NCBI GenBank assembly: GCA_002699025.1
Contig: PABA01000214.1
Location: 1-64,000, forward strand
Reading direction: 5' to 3'
Origin: Sandaracinus sp.
GTDB lineage: Bacteria > Myxococcota_A > Polyangia > Polyangiales > Houyiibacteriaceae
DNA length: 64,000 nucleotides
The notes below the pieces were generated by a model. It made no database searches. It was not told where the DNA came from and worked only from the letters and a program-made list of their open reading frames with translations. Within the stretch, counting starts at the first letter, position 1. Each line of letters starts with the position of its first letter. Both the position numbers and the translations under genes were made by a program. Shown here one piece after another: positions 30,877-40,337 of this stretch.

Positions 30877-31266
30877 ATGGCCCAGTACCCGACCGATTGC
30901 CGCTACACGAAGGACCACGAGTGGGCGCGCCTCGACGGCGACCTCATCCGGGTCGGCGTCACCGCCTACGCCGTGGAGCAGCTCGGCGACGTGACCCTCG
31001 TCGACCTCCCCGAGGCGGGCACCGACGTGCAGGCGCAGGAGCGCTTCGGGGACATCGAGAGCGTGAAGACCGTCAGCGAGCTCTTCGCGCCGATCAGCGG
31101 CGAGATCGCCGAGGTCAACGAGGAGCTCGAGGACAGCCCCGAGCTGGTCAACGAGAACCCGTACCAGCAGGGCTGGATGGTCGCCATCCGCCCGAACGAC
31201 AAGGCCGAGTTCGAGCGCCTCATGGACGCGGCCGCCTACGAAGACTTCGTCGCCAAGAGCGAGTGA
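30877..31266 (+). CDS. gcvH: Glycine cleavage H protein
   Basis: 129 residues, normal size. It carries the lipoyl arm of the glycine cleavage complex; the lipoylation site is K64 in 'GDIESVKTVSEL'. 'RYTKDHEWARLDGD', 'VGVTAYAVEQLGDV' and 'NENPYQQGWM' are family hallmarks. The ATG 10 nt after gcvT gives the conserved start; in-frame codons upstream belong to gcvT. Confidence 0.96.
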   Translation: MAQYPTDCRYTKDHEWARLDGDLIRVGVTAYAVEQLGDVTLVDLPEAGTDVQAQERFGDIESVKTVSELFAPISGEIAEVNEELEDSPELVNENPYQQGWMVAIRPNDKAEFERLMDAAAYEDFVAKSE

Positions 31267-31363
31267 TCGCGCGAGCCGCGGCTTCGGCCGGGGCCCGACG
31301 CGCGCGAGCGAACTCTCACCAGCGGCTTGCCCGGCGAGCGGGCCGCGCACAGGTCCATTCTCG

Positions 31364-32752
31364 ATGCGGTATCTGCCCCACACGGACGACGAGATTCGCG
31401 CCATGCTCGAGCGCATCGGCGTGGGCTCGGTCGACGACCTCTTCGCGCCCATCCCCGAGGAGCTCCGCGCCAAGCCGCTGCAGCTCGAGCCCGCGCTCTC
31501 CGAGCCCGCGCTGATGGCGCACCTCGAGGCGCTCGCGGCGAAGAACGGGGCGACCGAGACGCTCTCGTTCCTCGGCGCGGGGATGTACGACCACCACGTG
31601 CCGCCGGCCGTGGACCAGCTGCTGCTGCGGAGCGAGTTCTACACGGCCTACACGCCGTACCAGGCCGAGGTCTCGCAAGGGACGCTCCAGGCCATCTTCG
31701 AGTTCCAGACGCTCGTCTGCCAGCTCTTCGGCATGGAGGTCGCGAACGCCTCCATGTACTGCGCCGCGAGCGGGAGCGCGGAGGCCGTGCTGATGGCCCG
31801 GCGCGTGACCAAGCGTGGCCACGTCGTCGTCAGCGGCGCGCTCCATCCGCACTACGTGGACACGATCGCGACGTTCCTCCGGGGCTCGGACGACGGCGCG
31901 CCGAACATGGACGTGGCCGAGGTCACCCCCGAGGGGCTGACGGATCTCGCGTCCGTGGAGAAGCTGCTCCGGGGCGCGACGACGGCGGACGGGGAGAAGC
32001 GGCCGAAGGGCGAGCAGACCGCCTGCGTGGTCGTCGGCTACCCGAACTTCCTCGGCGGCCTCGAGGATCTCGAGAAGCTCGCGGCGCTCGCCCACGAGGC
32101 CGGCGCGCTCCTCGTCACCGCCACGGCCGAGCCCTACGCGCTCAGCCTGGTGCGCCCGCCCGGCGAGCTCGGCGCGGACATCTGCGTGGGCGAGGGCCAG
32201 GCGCTCGCCGTGCCGCCGCAGCTCGGAGGCCCGGGCGTCGGGCTCTTCGCGTGCCGGCAGAAGTTCGTGCGCCAGATGCCCGGCCGGCTCGTCGGCCAGA
32301 CCGTCGACCAGGACGGCGAGCGGGGCTTCGTGCTCACGCTCTCGACGCGCGAGCAGCACATCCGCCGCGAGCGGGCGACGTCGAACATCTGCACCAACCA
32401 CGGGCTCATCGCCCTCGCCTTCGCGATCCGCGTGGCCATGCTCGGCCGGAAGGGCTTCGAGCAGGCGGGCGAGAGCTGCCTCGCCGGGGCCGAGTACCTG
32501 AAGAAGCGCATCGGCGAGCTCGACGGCTTCGAGCTGCCCTACGGCGCGACGACCTTCAACGAGTTCGTCGTGCGCCGGACGGAGGGGCTGGCCGCGCCGC
32601 TCCTCGCCGCGCTGGCGGCCCAGGGGATCCTCGCCGGCGTCGACCTCGGCACCTTCCGCCCGGAGTGGGAGCGGGACTTCCTCGTCGCCGTGACCGAGCG
32701 CCACTCGAAGGCGGACCTCGACCGGCTCGCCGACGCCCTCGCGAGCGCCTGA
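31364..32752 (+). CDS. gcvPA: Glycine dehydrogenase (decarboxylating) subunit 1
   Basis: 462 residues, the size of the alpha subunit of the split two-gene P protein (as in Bacillus and Thermotoga). 'MRYLPHTDDEIRAML' is the typical N-terminus. 'FLGAGMYDHHVPPAVDQLL', 'FEFQTLVCQLFGMEVANASMYC', 'VVVGYPNFLGGLEDLE' and 'QAYGPHIR-like TREQHIRRERATSNICT' follow the family. The PLP-lysine lies on the partner subunit GcvPB, and no gcvPB follows here: the next gene is a GNAT enzyme on the other strand. gcvPB must be elsewhere or lost. Confidence 0.94.
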   Translation: MRYLPHTDDEIRAMLERIGVGSVDDLFAPIPEELRAKPLQLEPALSEPALMAHLEALAAKNGATETLSFLGAGMYDHHVPPAVDQLLLRSEFYTAYTPYQAEVSQGTLQAIFEFQTLVCQLFGMEVANASMYCAASGSAEAVLMARRVTKRGHVVVSGALHPHYVDTIATFLRGSDDGAPNMDVAEVTPEGLTDLASVEKLLRGATTADGEKRPKGEQTACVVVGYPNFLGGLEDLEKLAALAHEAGALLVTATAEPYALSLVRPPGELGADICVGEGQALAVPPQLGGPGVGLFACRQKFVRQMPGRLVGQTVDQDGERGFVLTLSTREQHIRRERATSNICTNHGLIALAFAIRVAMLGRKGFEQAGESCLAGAEYLKKRIGELDGFELPYGATTFNEFVVRRTEGLAAPLLAALAAQGILAGVDLGTFRPEWERDFLVAVTERHSKADLDRLADALASA

Positions 32753-32821
32753 GCCCGCCCTCCCCTCCCTCTCGGACGGCGGAGAGCCGGAGCGGGCACG
32801 AGCCCGTTCGCCATCGCGTCG

Positions 32822-33322
32822 CTATCGCGCGAGCGCTTCCAGGGCCGCGCCGTCGATGCGCCAGGTGGTCCACTCGTCCATGCGCTTCATGCCGCGCTTC
32901 TCGTAGAAGCGGTGCGCGAGCTCGTTCCAGTCGAGGGCCGTCAGCTCGAGGCGGCCGTAGCCCCGCGCCACGCAGACCCGCGCCAGCTCCGTGAAGAGCG
33001 CGTCGCCCACCCCGGCGCCCCGCGCCGCGGGCGTGACGTAGAAGTCCTCGAGCCAGAGCCCCGGGCGCGCGCGCCAGGTCGAGTAGGTCCGGAAGGTGAG
33101 CGCGAAACCCACGGGCGCCCCGTCGAGCTCGCCGATCCAGCACTCGAAGGGGGGCGCCGCGCTCTCCATCTGGGCGCGCAGCGTCTCGGGCGTGGCCTCC
33201 ACCGCGTCGGGCTCCTTCTCGTAGTCGGCGAGCTCCTGGATGAAGCCGCAGATCGCGGCGGCGTCGTCGGGGGAGGCGGGGCGCACGCGCACGCGCGCGC
33301 CGGCGGGGGGCGAATCCGTCAT
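32822..33322 (-). CDS. GNAT N-acetyltransferase, diamine-acetyltransferase-like
   Basis: 166 residues. The order 'VRPASPDDAAAICGFIQELADYEKEPDAV', 'FYVTPAARGAGVGDALFTELARVCVARG' (acetyl-CoA Q/RxxGxG/A loop) and 'LDWNELAHRFYEKRGMK' matches the spermidine/diamine acetyltransferase subgroup of GNATs. ATG 33322 is preferred to the ATG at 33334 because the latter overlaps a TAGGAT -10-like element. It is convergent with gcvPA and divergent from the carboxylase; the two promoters nearly overlap. Confidence 0.85.
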   Translation of the reverse strand: MTDSPPAGARVRVRPASPDDAAAICGFIQELADYEKEPDAVEATPETLRAQMESAAPPFECWIGELDGAPVGFALTFRTYSTWRARPGLWLEDFYVTPAARGAGVGDALFTELARVCVARGYGRLELTALDWNELAHRFYEKRGMKRMDEWTTWRIDGAALEALAR

Positions 33323-33332
33323 CTCGCGATGC

Positions 33333-33357
33333 ATCCTAGCCCGTTCCGCGCTATGAC
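33333..33357. promoter_or_regulatory. Closely packed divergent promoters
   Basis: On the minus strand TAGGAT (33338-33333) ends 10 nt from the GNAT ATG. On the plus strand TATGAC (33352-33357) ends 9 nt from the carboxylase ATG. The start codons are only 44 nt apart, so RNA polymerase could serve only one at a time. Confidence 0.4.
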
Positions 33358-33366
33358 CGCCGCGGC

Positions 33367-34920
33367 ATGACCAAGCCCCTCGACCCGATCCAGCACCTCG
33401 AAGCGCTCAACAAGCAGGCCCTGGAAGGGGGCGGCGCCAAGCGCGTCCAGAAGCAGCACGACGCCGGGAAGCTCACCGCCCGCGAGCGCGTCGAGCTCTT
33501 CCTCGACCCGGGCACCTTCGTGGAGACCGATCGGCTCGTCGTCCATGCCTGCACCGACTTCGGGATGGACGAGAAGAAGATCCCCGGCGACGGCGTGGTC
33601 ACCGGCTTCGGCCGCGTCGACGGGCGGCAGGTCTTCGTCTTCGCGCAGGACTTCACGGTCTTCGGCGGCAGCCTCTCGAAGGCCTACGCCTCGAAGATCG
33701 CGAAGGTGATGGATCTCGCCCTGAAGACGGGCGCGCCGGTCATCGGCCTCAACGACTCGGGCGGCGCCCGCATCCAGGAGGGCGTCGACTCGCTGGCCGG
33801 CTACGCCGACGTCTTCCTGCGCAACGTGATGGCCTCCGGGGTCGTCCCGCAGATCAGCGCGATCATGGGGCCCTGCGCCGGCGGCGCGGTCTACTCGCCG
33901 GCCATGACCGACTTCGTCTTCATGGTCGACAAGTCGAGCTACATGTTCATCACCGGCCCGGACGTCATCAAGACGGTGACGCACGAGGAGGTGACCAAGG
34001 AAGAGCTCGGCGGCGCGGCCTCGCATGCGAGCAAGAGCGGCGTCTCGCACTACACGGCCGAGGACGACGCGGACTGCCTCCGCTCGATCCGCGAGCTGCT
34101 CTCCTTCCTGCCCTCGAACAACCACGAGGCGCCGCCCTACAAGGAGTCGACCGACCCGATCGACCGGGAGGACGCGGAGCTCGACGAGCTGGTCCCGATC
34201 AACCCGAACAAGCCCTACGACATGCGGAAGCTGATCGAGGGCGTGGTCGACGAGGGTGACTTCTTCGAGATCCACGAGCACTACGCGAAGAACATCGTGG
34301 TCGGCTTCGCGCGCCTCGGCGGCCACCCGGTGGGCATCGTCGCGAACCAGCCGCAGGTGCTCGCGGGCTGCCTCGACATCGACGCGAGCATGAAGGGCGC
34401 GCGCTTCGTGCAGTTCTGCGACTGCTTCAACATCCCGATCGTCACCTTCGAGGACGTGCCGGGCTTCCTGCCGGGGCTCGACCAGGAGTACGGCGGGATC
34501 ATCAAGCACGGCGCGAAGCTGCTCTATGCCTACTGCGAGGCGACGGTGCCGAAGCTGACGGTGATCACGCGCAAGGCCTACGGCGGCGCCTACGTGGTCA
34601 TGAGCTCGAAGCACATCCGCGGCGACGTGACGCTCGCGTACCCGACGGCGGAGATCGCCGTGATGGGGCCGGACGGGGCCGTCAACATCATCTACCGGAA
34701 GCAGATCGCCGAGGCGGAGGATCCGGTCGCCGCGAAGGACGCCTTCGTGGCCGAGTACCGCGAGCGCTTCGCGAACCCCTTCAAGGCGGCGGAGCTCGGC
34801 TACGTGGACGAGGTCATCTACCCGCGGATGACGCGCAAGCGGCTCTGCGAGGCGCTGGCGATGCTGCGGGACAAGCGGGACCAGAACCCGCCGAAGAAGC
34901 ACGGTAACCCGCCGCTGTAG
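33367..34920 (+). CDS. pccB: Acyl-CoA (propionyl/methylmalonyl) carboxylase, carboxyltransferase beta subunit
   Basis: 517 residues, normal size. It moves the carboxyl group from biotin to an acyl-CoA. N-terminal half: '[20 protein letters not shown]', '[21 protein letters not shown]', '[21 protein letters not shown]' (oxyanion hole GPCAGG). C-terminal half: '[30 protein letters not shown]', '[13 protein letters not shown]', '[13 protein letters not shown]'. Sequence favours propionyl-CoA or methylmalonyl-CoA decarboxylase/carboxylase over acetyl-CoA. The biotin-carrying alpha subunit is not next to it. Confidence 0.93.
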   Translation: MTKPLDPIQHLEALNKQALEGGGAKRVQKQHDAGKLTARERVELFLDPGTFVETDRLVVHACTDFGMDEKKIPGDGVVTGFGRVDGRQVFVFAQDFTVFGGSLSKAYASKIAKVMDLALKTGAPVIGLNDSGGARIQEGVDSLAGYADVFLRNVMASGVVPQISAIMGPCAGGAVYSPAMTDFVFMVDKSSYMFITGPDVIKTVTHEEVTKEELGGAASHASKSGVSHYTAEDDADCLRSIRELLSFLPSNNHEAPPYKESTDPIDREDAELDELVPINPNKPYDMRKLIEGVVDEGDFFEIHEHYAKNIVVGFARLGGHPVGIVANQPQVLAGCLDIDASMKGARFVQFCDCFNIPIVTFEDVPGFLPGLDQEYGGIIKHGAKLLYAYCEATVPKLTVITRKAYGGAYVVMSSKHIRGDVTLAYPTAEIAVMGPDGAVNIIYRKQIAEAEDPVAAKDAFVAEYRERFANPFKAAELGYVDEVIYPRMTRKRLCEALAMLRDKRDQNPPKKHGNPPL

Positions 34921-35057
34921 TCCGCTCGCTGGCGCTCGCTACTGGCGCTCCGGTCGTCGCTCCGCTCGAGCTGGGCCGCTCGCGATGGCTGGGAGAGGGC
35001 CCTGCTTCGCCTCCTCGCGAAGGGGGGCGGCGCCTCGCCAGGCGGGGGGTGGGGGGC

Positions 35058-35063
35058 TATCCT
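35058..35063 (+). promoter_or_regulatory. -10-like TATCCT, predicted leaderless start
   Basis: TATCCT ends 7 nt before the ATG at 35071. Confidence 0.45.
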
Positions 35064-35070
35064 CCGCCGG

Positions 35071-35442
35071 ATGAAGGGAGAGGTTCGTGACCCGCAGCGG
35101 GTCTGGCTGGAGAGCCTCGCGACCCTCGGGGTGCTGGGCCTGGCGCATCTCTTCCGCATCGGGAAGGAGCTGAAGGCCTACCTCGGGGACGAGAGCCTGA
35201 AGCCGGAGCAGGACCTCTTCTTCACGGTCGTCACCTGCGGGCTCTACGGCCTGCTCTACCTGCCCATGAAGTACGGCAAGCTCCTCGAGGAGGCGCAGAA
35301 GCGCGCGGACATGCCGAACCCGGAGAACCACGGGCCGCTCTTCCTCCTCTACAACCTCCTCTTCTTCTACGGCATCACGAAGCTCCAGGCGGAGCTCAAC
35401 GCGCTCTGGGGCTCGGCCGGGGGCGCGCCGGCGACCTTCTGA
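35071..35442 (+). CDS. Small DUF4234-like membrane protein
   Basis: 123 residues. It has two hydrophobic segments, 'LFFTVVTCGLYGLLYLPMKY' and 'GPLFLLYNLLFFYGITKLQAELN', and an N-terminal hydrophobic stretch. The 'TCGLYGLLYLPMKYGKL' piece matches the x-T-x-G-I-Y-x-I-Y-W pattern of DUF4234 proteins, whose function is unknown. It is followed after 5 nt by a DUF2752 gene on the same strand, so the pair is an operon of small membrane proteins. Confidence 0.75.
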   Translation: MKGEVRDPQRVWLESLATLGVLGLAHLFRIGKELKAYLGDESLKPEQDLFFTVVTCGLYGLLYLPMKYGKLLEEAQKRADMPNPENHGPLFLLYNLLFFYGITKLQAELNALWGSAGGAPATF

Positions 35443-35447
35443 GCGGC

Positions 35448-35951
35448 GTGGACACCCGCCCCGCCGACGACGCCCTCGAGCCTGCCCCGCCCTCCCCGGG
35501 CGAGCCGCGGGCCCCCGCGCGCCGCTTCGACGGCCGCGGCCTCCTCGCAGCCCTCACCCCCTGGGCCCTGGTGGCCGTCTTCTTCCTGGTCGATGCGCCC
35601 CTCTGCCCGACCAAGCGCCTCTTCGGCGTGCCCTGCCCCGGCTGCGGCCTGACCCGCGCGTCGGGGGCCCTCGCCCACTTCGACCTCGCCGCCATGTGGG
35701 CCTACCACCCGCTCGCGCCGCTGGTCGTGCCCCTGGTCGGCTGGGCGCTCCTCCGCCCCGTGCTGGTCGCCGCCGGGCTGGCCCGCCCGGCGCAGGGCGT
35801 CCTCGGTCGGGCCGTCCCCGGCTGGGTCTGGGGTGCGCTCCTGGTGCTGGTCCTCGCGGTCTGGGGGCTCCGCCTCGCCGGCCTGCTCGGTGGCCACCCG
35901 GACCCCATCGCCCCCGAGACGGGCTGGCTCAGCGCACCCTTCTTCCACTGA
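35448..35951 (+). CDS. DUF2752 membrane protein
   Basis: 167 residues. The diagnostic 'GVPCPGCGLTRASGALAHFDLAAMWAYHPL' contains the CPxCGxTRA motif of DUF2752 followed by the conserved low-polarity helix and HP. Three to four membrane helices are seen. Function is unknown; the paired Cys near the membrane may bind metal or be redox-active (inference). The GTG start is 5 nt after the preceding stop. Confidence 0.85.
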   Translation: MDTRPADDALEPAPPSPGEPRAPARRFDGRGLLAALTPWALVAVFFLVDAPLCPTKRLFGVPCPGCGLTRASGALAHFDLAAMWAYHPLAPLVVPLVGWALLRPVLVAAGLARPAQGVLGRAVPGWVWGALLVLVLAVWGLRLAGLLGGHPDPIAPETGWLSAPFFH

Positions 35952-35987
35952 GCCGGCCGCCGCTCGCCCGTCTACTCGGGCCGGCTG
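35952..35987. terminator. Hairpin between convergent genes
   Basis: AGCCGGCC and GGCCGGCT form a perfect 8-bp stem around a ~20-nt loop, starting at the DUF2752 stop and reaching into the last codons of the convergent hydrolase. There is no T-tract, so termination activity is uncertain. Confidence 0.3.
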
Positions 35988-38140
35988 ATCTCGGCGGCGC
36001 CGCCGCGCCAGGTCTCGAAGAAGCCGACGACCTGCGCCTGCGCGTCCTCGAGCGGATTCTCGATCGGCATCGGCGAGGCCCGCTCCCGGAAGGGCGGCGT
36101 CACCGGCGCCTCGTAGCGCCGCGTGTCCTGGCCATAGAGGAGCAGGCCGTGGTTGGCGACCTCGTAGACCCAGGCGCCCCGCGTGAACATCCCCTCGCCG
36201 ACGGCCACGTTCTCGCGGAGCGGCGCCATGCCCGTCGTCAGGTCGACGAAGCCCGGCTCGCCCCCGAGCAGCGTCGCGCCGATGGCCCGGGCCATCCCCT
36301 CGGTCGTCACGTTGGGCATGGTCTCGTCGTGGCGCGCCATCGGCATGAAGACGTGCACCGGGCGCCGCCGCAGCCGCCGCGCGTAGCCGATGCTGTCGCC
36401 GCGATCGAAGAGCGTCGCCCAGAGCGCGACCTCGGGGGCGAAGCTCGGCGGCAGGGCCTCGTAGTCGATGGCCGAGGGATCGAGCCCCAGCAGCGGGTAG
36501 AGCTGCGGGAGGTAGGTCGGGTTGAACGCCGGGCTCTCGGCGACCGCGTGCACGAGCCCGCCGCCCGTGACGGCGAGCACCGCGGCGCCGACGCTCTCCT
36601 CCACGGCGACGAACTTCGCGCCGAGGATCCCGCCGAGCGAGTTGCCGACGAAGCCGATGGACTCCTCGAAAGCCACGCCCTCGAGCGCCGGCGCCGCCTC
36701 CCCGAGCGCGCTCCAGTCCCCGCCGAGCATCACGCGCACCAGCGCGAGCAGGTCCGCCGCCGCCTGCCGGTTGGCGTCCCGGAAGTAGACCGGGTGGAAG
36801 TCGATGAGCGGCCCGAGGAAGTCCATCAGGCCCGCGTAGTCGATGATGATCTCCGGGCCGCGCCGATCCCCGAAGCCGTCGGGCTCCTCCGCCCCCGTGA
36901 AGACGTTCGCATCGTCGGTGGCCGCCCCGTTCCGGAGGCCGTGGAAGGGCGCGTCGATGGCCACGACCGCGTAGCCCGCCTGACAGAGCGCGTCCGCGAT
37001 GCCGAGCGCGTCGCTCCGCTCGGCCGTGATCCCGTGCTGGAAGACGACCAGCCGGAGCGGCGCGTCGACGCCCGCGACCGGGAGGAGCAGCGTGAAGGGC
37101 ACCTCCTCGACGCGCGGGGCCACGATCTCCTCGCCCTCGCGCACGAAGGGGCCGTGCACGTTCGGCTGCGCGCCGAGGTACCAGGGCGCCTCGAAGCTCC
37201 CCTGCACCATCCAGCCGATGGACCCGTGCGCGACCCCGCCCGGCACGCCGAGCCCGGGCCGATCGCCCTCTGGCGCGCCGAGCCGCGCGTCGAGCGCGTC
37301 GCCCGCGAGCACCTCGTCGATGGTGGGCGTCGGGGCCGCCGTGGCCCAGAGCTGCTCGCGCACCCGGGCGAGCTCGGCGGTCACGGTCTGCACCCGGAAG
37401 ACCGCCAGAGCCGCCACCTCCTCCCGCGGCACGCCCTCGGTCGCGAGGCTCGCCAGCACCGGCGCGTAGCGGTCGAAGGCCTCGCCGAGGAGCGGGTCCT
37501 CGGGGCGGGTCTCCCCGTCGCGGATGCGCGCGAAGCTCGCCGCCGGCCCGAGCGGCGCGCCGGCCGCGTCCCGGACCCGGGTCGTCAGCACCGCCGCGTA
37601 GGTGCCCCCCTCGTTCAGGGGATACCCATCCGCTGGGCGGAGCGCGACCAGCTGCCGCTCGGGCAGCCAGCGCCCCTGCACCGGCACCCGCTCGAAGGCC
37701 GTCGGGGAGGCCGGATCGGCGTCGACGAGGAAGGCGCTCGCGTCCTCGCGCAGCGACGAGGCGCCGTCGGCCGGGAGGGACGCCGGGTCGATCGCGCCGT
37801 CGATGGGGAAGTAGACGGGCGCGACGACGCCGAAGCCGTCGAGCTCGCCCAGGCTCGCGCGGAGGGCCTCCGGGTACTCGGCGACCGCGACGTTCGACTC
37901 GTTCGGATAGACCCCGAGCGCGACTCGCCCGTCTTCATCCAGGAACAGGTCGTCGGGCCAGGGCGCGGCGCCCCAGGGCATGGGGTCCGCCTCGGGCGCG
38001 AAGTGGGCCCGGGTCGCGACCCCGCCGTCGAGGCCGCCGCCGTCCGCCATCGCCCCGCCGTCGTCGTCCCCACAGCCGACCGCCCCCAGGGTCGCCAGCA
38101 GGCCCACCCACCCGGAAAAAGCCAGCCAAGTCGTGCGCAT
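35972..38140 (-). CDS. Lipase/esterase-like alpha/beta hydrolase lipoprotein
   Basis: 722 residues. A type II signal ends 'LLATLGAVGCGDDDGG', giving a lipoprotein. The N-terminal ~230 residues are like the 'virulence factor lipase N-terminal' region of secreted lipases. The hydrolase domain has 'LVVFQHGITAERSDALGIADAL' (oxyanion HG), 'VVAIDAPFHGLR' and nucleophile S501 in 'FVGNSLGGILGAKF' (GxSxG). A His for the triad is plausibly in 'MARHDETM' or 'VANHGLLLYGQ'. Similar proteins occur in many myxobacteria; the substrate is unknown. The ATG is chosen for the signal peptide. It is divergent from the kinase with 193 bp between. Confidence 0.87.
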   Translation of the reverse strand: MRTTWLAFSGWVGLLATLGAVGCGDDDGGAMADGGGLDGGVATRAHFAPEADPMPWGAAPWPDDLFLDEDGRVALGVYPNESNVAVAEYPEALRASLGELDGFGVVAPVYFPIDGAIDPASLPADGASSLREDASAFLVDADPASPTAFERVPVQGRWLPERQLVALRPADGYPLNEGGTYAAVLTTRVRDAAGAPLGPAASFARIRDGETRPEDPLLGEAFDRYAPVLASLATEGVPREEVAALAVFRVQTVTAELARVREQLWATAAPTPTIDEVLAGDALDARLGAPEGDRPGLGVPGGVAHGSIGWMVQGSFEAPWYLGAQPNVHGPFVREGEEIVAPRVEEVPFTLLLPVAGVDAPLRLVVFQHGITAERSDALGIADALCQAGYAVVAIDAPFHGLRNGAATDDANVFTGAEEPDGFGDRRGPEIIIDYAGLMDFLGPLIDFHPVYFRDANRQAAADLLALVRVMLGGDWSALGEAAPALEGVAFEESIGFVGNSLGGILGAKFVAVEESVGAAVLAVTGGGLVHAVAESPAFNPTYLPQLYPLLGLDPSAIDYEALPPSFAPEVALWATLFDRGDSIGYARRLRRRPVHVFMPMARHDETMPNVTTEGMARAIGATLLGGEPGFVDLTTGMAPLRENVAVGEGMFTRGAWVYEVANHGLLLYGQDTRRYEAPVTPPFRERASPMPIENPLEDAQAQVVGFFETWRGGAAEISRPE

Positions 38141-38284
38141 GAGCGAAGCCCAGGATCTCACAGCCCCTCCCGACCGGCAAACGGGGCTCCGCCCGAAAGC
38201 GGCCCCCGCGAAGAAAGGGGGCGACCCCTCCGTCGTAGAAGGAAGGGAAGCCCGCACGGGCTTTGAACATTCCAAGGGGACGGC

Positions 38285-38290
38285 TAGACT
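38285..38290 (+). promoter_or_regulatory. -10-like TAGACT, leadered promoter
   Basis: TAGACT lies 43 nt before the kinase ATG at 38334. A purine-rich GAAGGGGGGG upstream of the start could serve as ribosome-binding site. Confidence 0.35.
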
Positions 38291-38333
38291 CGCGGTCGAA
38301 CGTCCCGAGCCCGCGAAGGGGGGGTCTCGTTCG

Positions 38334-40337
38334 ATGGCCGATCTCCCCGCGACCCGTATCTCCGCTCCGGATCCCATGGCCCGCGTCTGTCAACGCTGCG
38401 ACTACGAAAACGCCGAGGAGGCGAAGTTCTGTCTCCAGTGCGGGGCCATGCTCGAGGTCGAGGCCGAGGACGGCGGCGATCCGCTGATCGGCAAGATCCT
38501 CCTGCACCGCTACCGGGTCGTGAAGGTCCTCGGCGAAGGCGGGATGGGCAAGGTCTACCTCGCCGAGCAGAAGATGGGCACGGCGACGCGGAACGTGGCG
38601 ATCAAGACGCTGCACCCGGAGCTGAGCGGCGACCCCCAGCTGGTCGCGCGCTTCCACCGGGAGTGCGAGACCGTCATCGAGCTGCATCACCCGAACACGG
38701 TGCAGTTCTACGACTTCGGCGATCTCGAGGACAAGACGCTCTTCATCGTCATGGAGTTCATCGAGGGCGAGGATCTCGCCCATCGACTCCAGCGAGGGGC
38801 CGTCCCGCCCGAGGTGGCCGACAAGCTGATCATCCAGATCTGCGGGTCGCTCGCCGAGGCGCATCAGCGCGGGGTCGTGCACCGCGATCTGAAGCCGGAG
38901 AACGTCCTGCTCACCTCGCGGGGCGGGCAGGAGGACTTCGTGAAGGTCCTCGACTTCGGCATCGCGAAGCGGAGCGAGGCCGAGGACGAGTCGCGGGCGA
39001 AGCTCACGAAGCAGGGCATGGTGCTCGGCACGCCGCCCTACATGAGCCCCGAGCAGTTCAGCGGGCAGACCCTCGACGCCCGCTCGGACATCTACTCGCT
39101 CGGCGTGATGACCTACGAGATGCTGACGGGCACGCTCCCCTTCGAGGCGAAGACGCCCTGGGAGTGGGCCACCAAGCACCTCACGCAGCAGCCGACGCCC
39201 CTCGACCACCACCCGGTGGGGGCGCAGCTGCCGCCGAACAAGAAGAACGCGATCATGCGGGCGCTCGCGAAGAACCGGGAGGAGCGCCACCCGGACGTGC
39301 TCGCGTTCATGCACGAGTTCACCGGCATCGGGGACGCGCAGGCGGCCTGGACGATGGCGACGGCGACGGGCGGTGGCGCCTCGACGACGGGCGCCGCCGG
39401 CACGCCGCGGACGCCCGTGGGGACGCCGCAGCCGATGCACGCCTCCCAGCCCGGGCTGCACCCGGCGAACACGCCGCCGCCCGGCCAGGCCTTCCCGACG
39501 CCGACGCCGACCCCCACGCCCGCGCCGAACAGCTCGCCGGCCTTCCCGGCGGCCGGGCCGATGGGGCAGAACCCGACGCCCACGCCCATGGACATGGGGC
39601 AGTTCCCCTCGGGGGCGATGCCCGTCCAGCAGGGGGGCGGCGCCGGGAAGTGGATCGCGCTCTTGCTGGTGGTCTTCGTCGTGCTCGGCGGAGCGGTCGG
39701 GGGCGGGCTCTACTGGTACAGCCAGCAGGACGACCCGGGCGAGCCGGTCGCCGTGAACTCGCAGAACGGCACCGGCCAAAACGGCACTGGAGACACTGGG
39801 AACGACACCGGGAACACCGGGACCAACCAGCTGAACGTCACCAAGATGCAGCCGCTGAACGGCGCCTCCATGGACGCGACGACCATGGACACGACGGCCA
39901 TGGCGGAGATGGTGGAGGTGCCGACCATGGTCGAGACGCCGACCATGGAGCAGGCGACCATGGAGCAGGCGACCATGGAGGAGCCGACCATGGAAGAGCC
40001 CACCATGGAGGAGCCCTCGATGCGCTCCACCATGCGGAGCACGAGCGACGCCGACCGGGCCCAGCCCTTCCTGCGGAGCGCCCAGGCGGCGCTGAACGCC
40101 AACAACCTCTCGAGCGCCATCAGCGGGCTCCGAAACGCCCAGCGCATCGTGGGCCGCAACCACCGGAGCGTGCGCTCGGTGAAGAACGCCATCGCCCAGC
40201 GCGGCAGCAACCAGGTCGGCATCTACATCGTGCAGAACCGCTGCTCCCAGGCGCAGGGCCTCTACCGCCAGCTCCGCACGGTCGGCGCGCACCGCCAGGC
40301 CGGCGAGCAGTTCTACGGCGGCTGCGCCCGCCCCTAG
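38334..40337 (+). CDS. Zinc-ribbon Ser/Thr protein kinase with Met-rich repeat tail
   Basis: 667 residues. An N-terminal zinc ribbon (C19, C22, C33, C36) precedes the kinase domain (~60-320: GEGGMG, K91, H183-R-D185 in HRDLKPEN, D207 in DFG, PYMSPEQ). A long Pro/Thr/Gly linker (~345-435) leads to one transmembrane helix (~440-462). The outer part has an Asn/Thr/Gly-rich stretch, then a methionine array at ~505-570 with repeated 'PTMEEPTMEE'-type units encoded by a 15-nt DNA repeat, and a TPR-like helical end with two cysteines. It lacks a PEGA domain. The ribbon-kinase-TM layout matches the kinase at 16.4 kb. Confidence 0.9.
   Translation: MADLPATRISAPDPMARVCQRCDYENAEEAKFCLQCGAMLEVEAEDGGDPLIGKILLHRYRVVKVLGEGGMGKVYLAEQKMGTATRNVAIKTLHPELSGDPQLVARFHRECETVIELHHPNTVQFYDFGDLEDKTLFIVMEFIEGEDLAHRLQRGAVPPEVADKLIIQICGSLAEAHQRGVVHRDLKPENVLLTSRGGQEDFVKVLDFGIAKRSEAEDESRAKLTKQGMVLGTPPYMSPEQFSGQTLDARSDIYSLGVMTYEMLTGTLPFEAKTPWEWATKHLTQQPTPLDHHPVGAQLPPNKKNAIMRALAKNREERHPDVLAFMHEFTGIGDAQAAWTMATATGGGASTTGAAGTPRTPVGTPQPMHASQPGLHPANTPPPGQAFPTPTPTPTPAPNSSPAFPAAGPMGQNPTPTPMDMGQFPSGAMPVQQGGGAGKWIALLLVVFVVLGGAVGGGLYWYSQQDDPGEPVAVNSQNGTGQNGTGDTGNDTGNTGTNQLNVTKMQPLNGASMDATTMDTTAMAEMVEVPTMVETPTMEQATMEQATMEEPTMEEPTMEEPSMRSTMRSTSDADRAQPFLRSAQAALNANNLSSAISGLRNAQRIVGRNHRSVRSVKNAIAQRGSNQVGIYIVQNRCSQAQGLYRQLRTVGAHRQAGEQFYGGCARP
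39946..40022. repeat. In-gene 15-nt repeat encoding Met-rich units
   Basis: About five 15-nt units containing ACCATGGAG encode PTMEx units in the extracytoplasmic tail of the kinase. The unit length matches the intergenic minisatellites in this genome. Confidence 0.75.
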
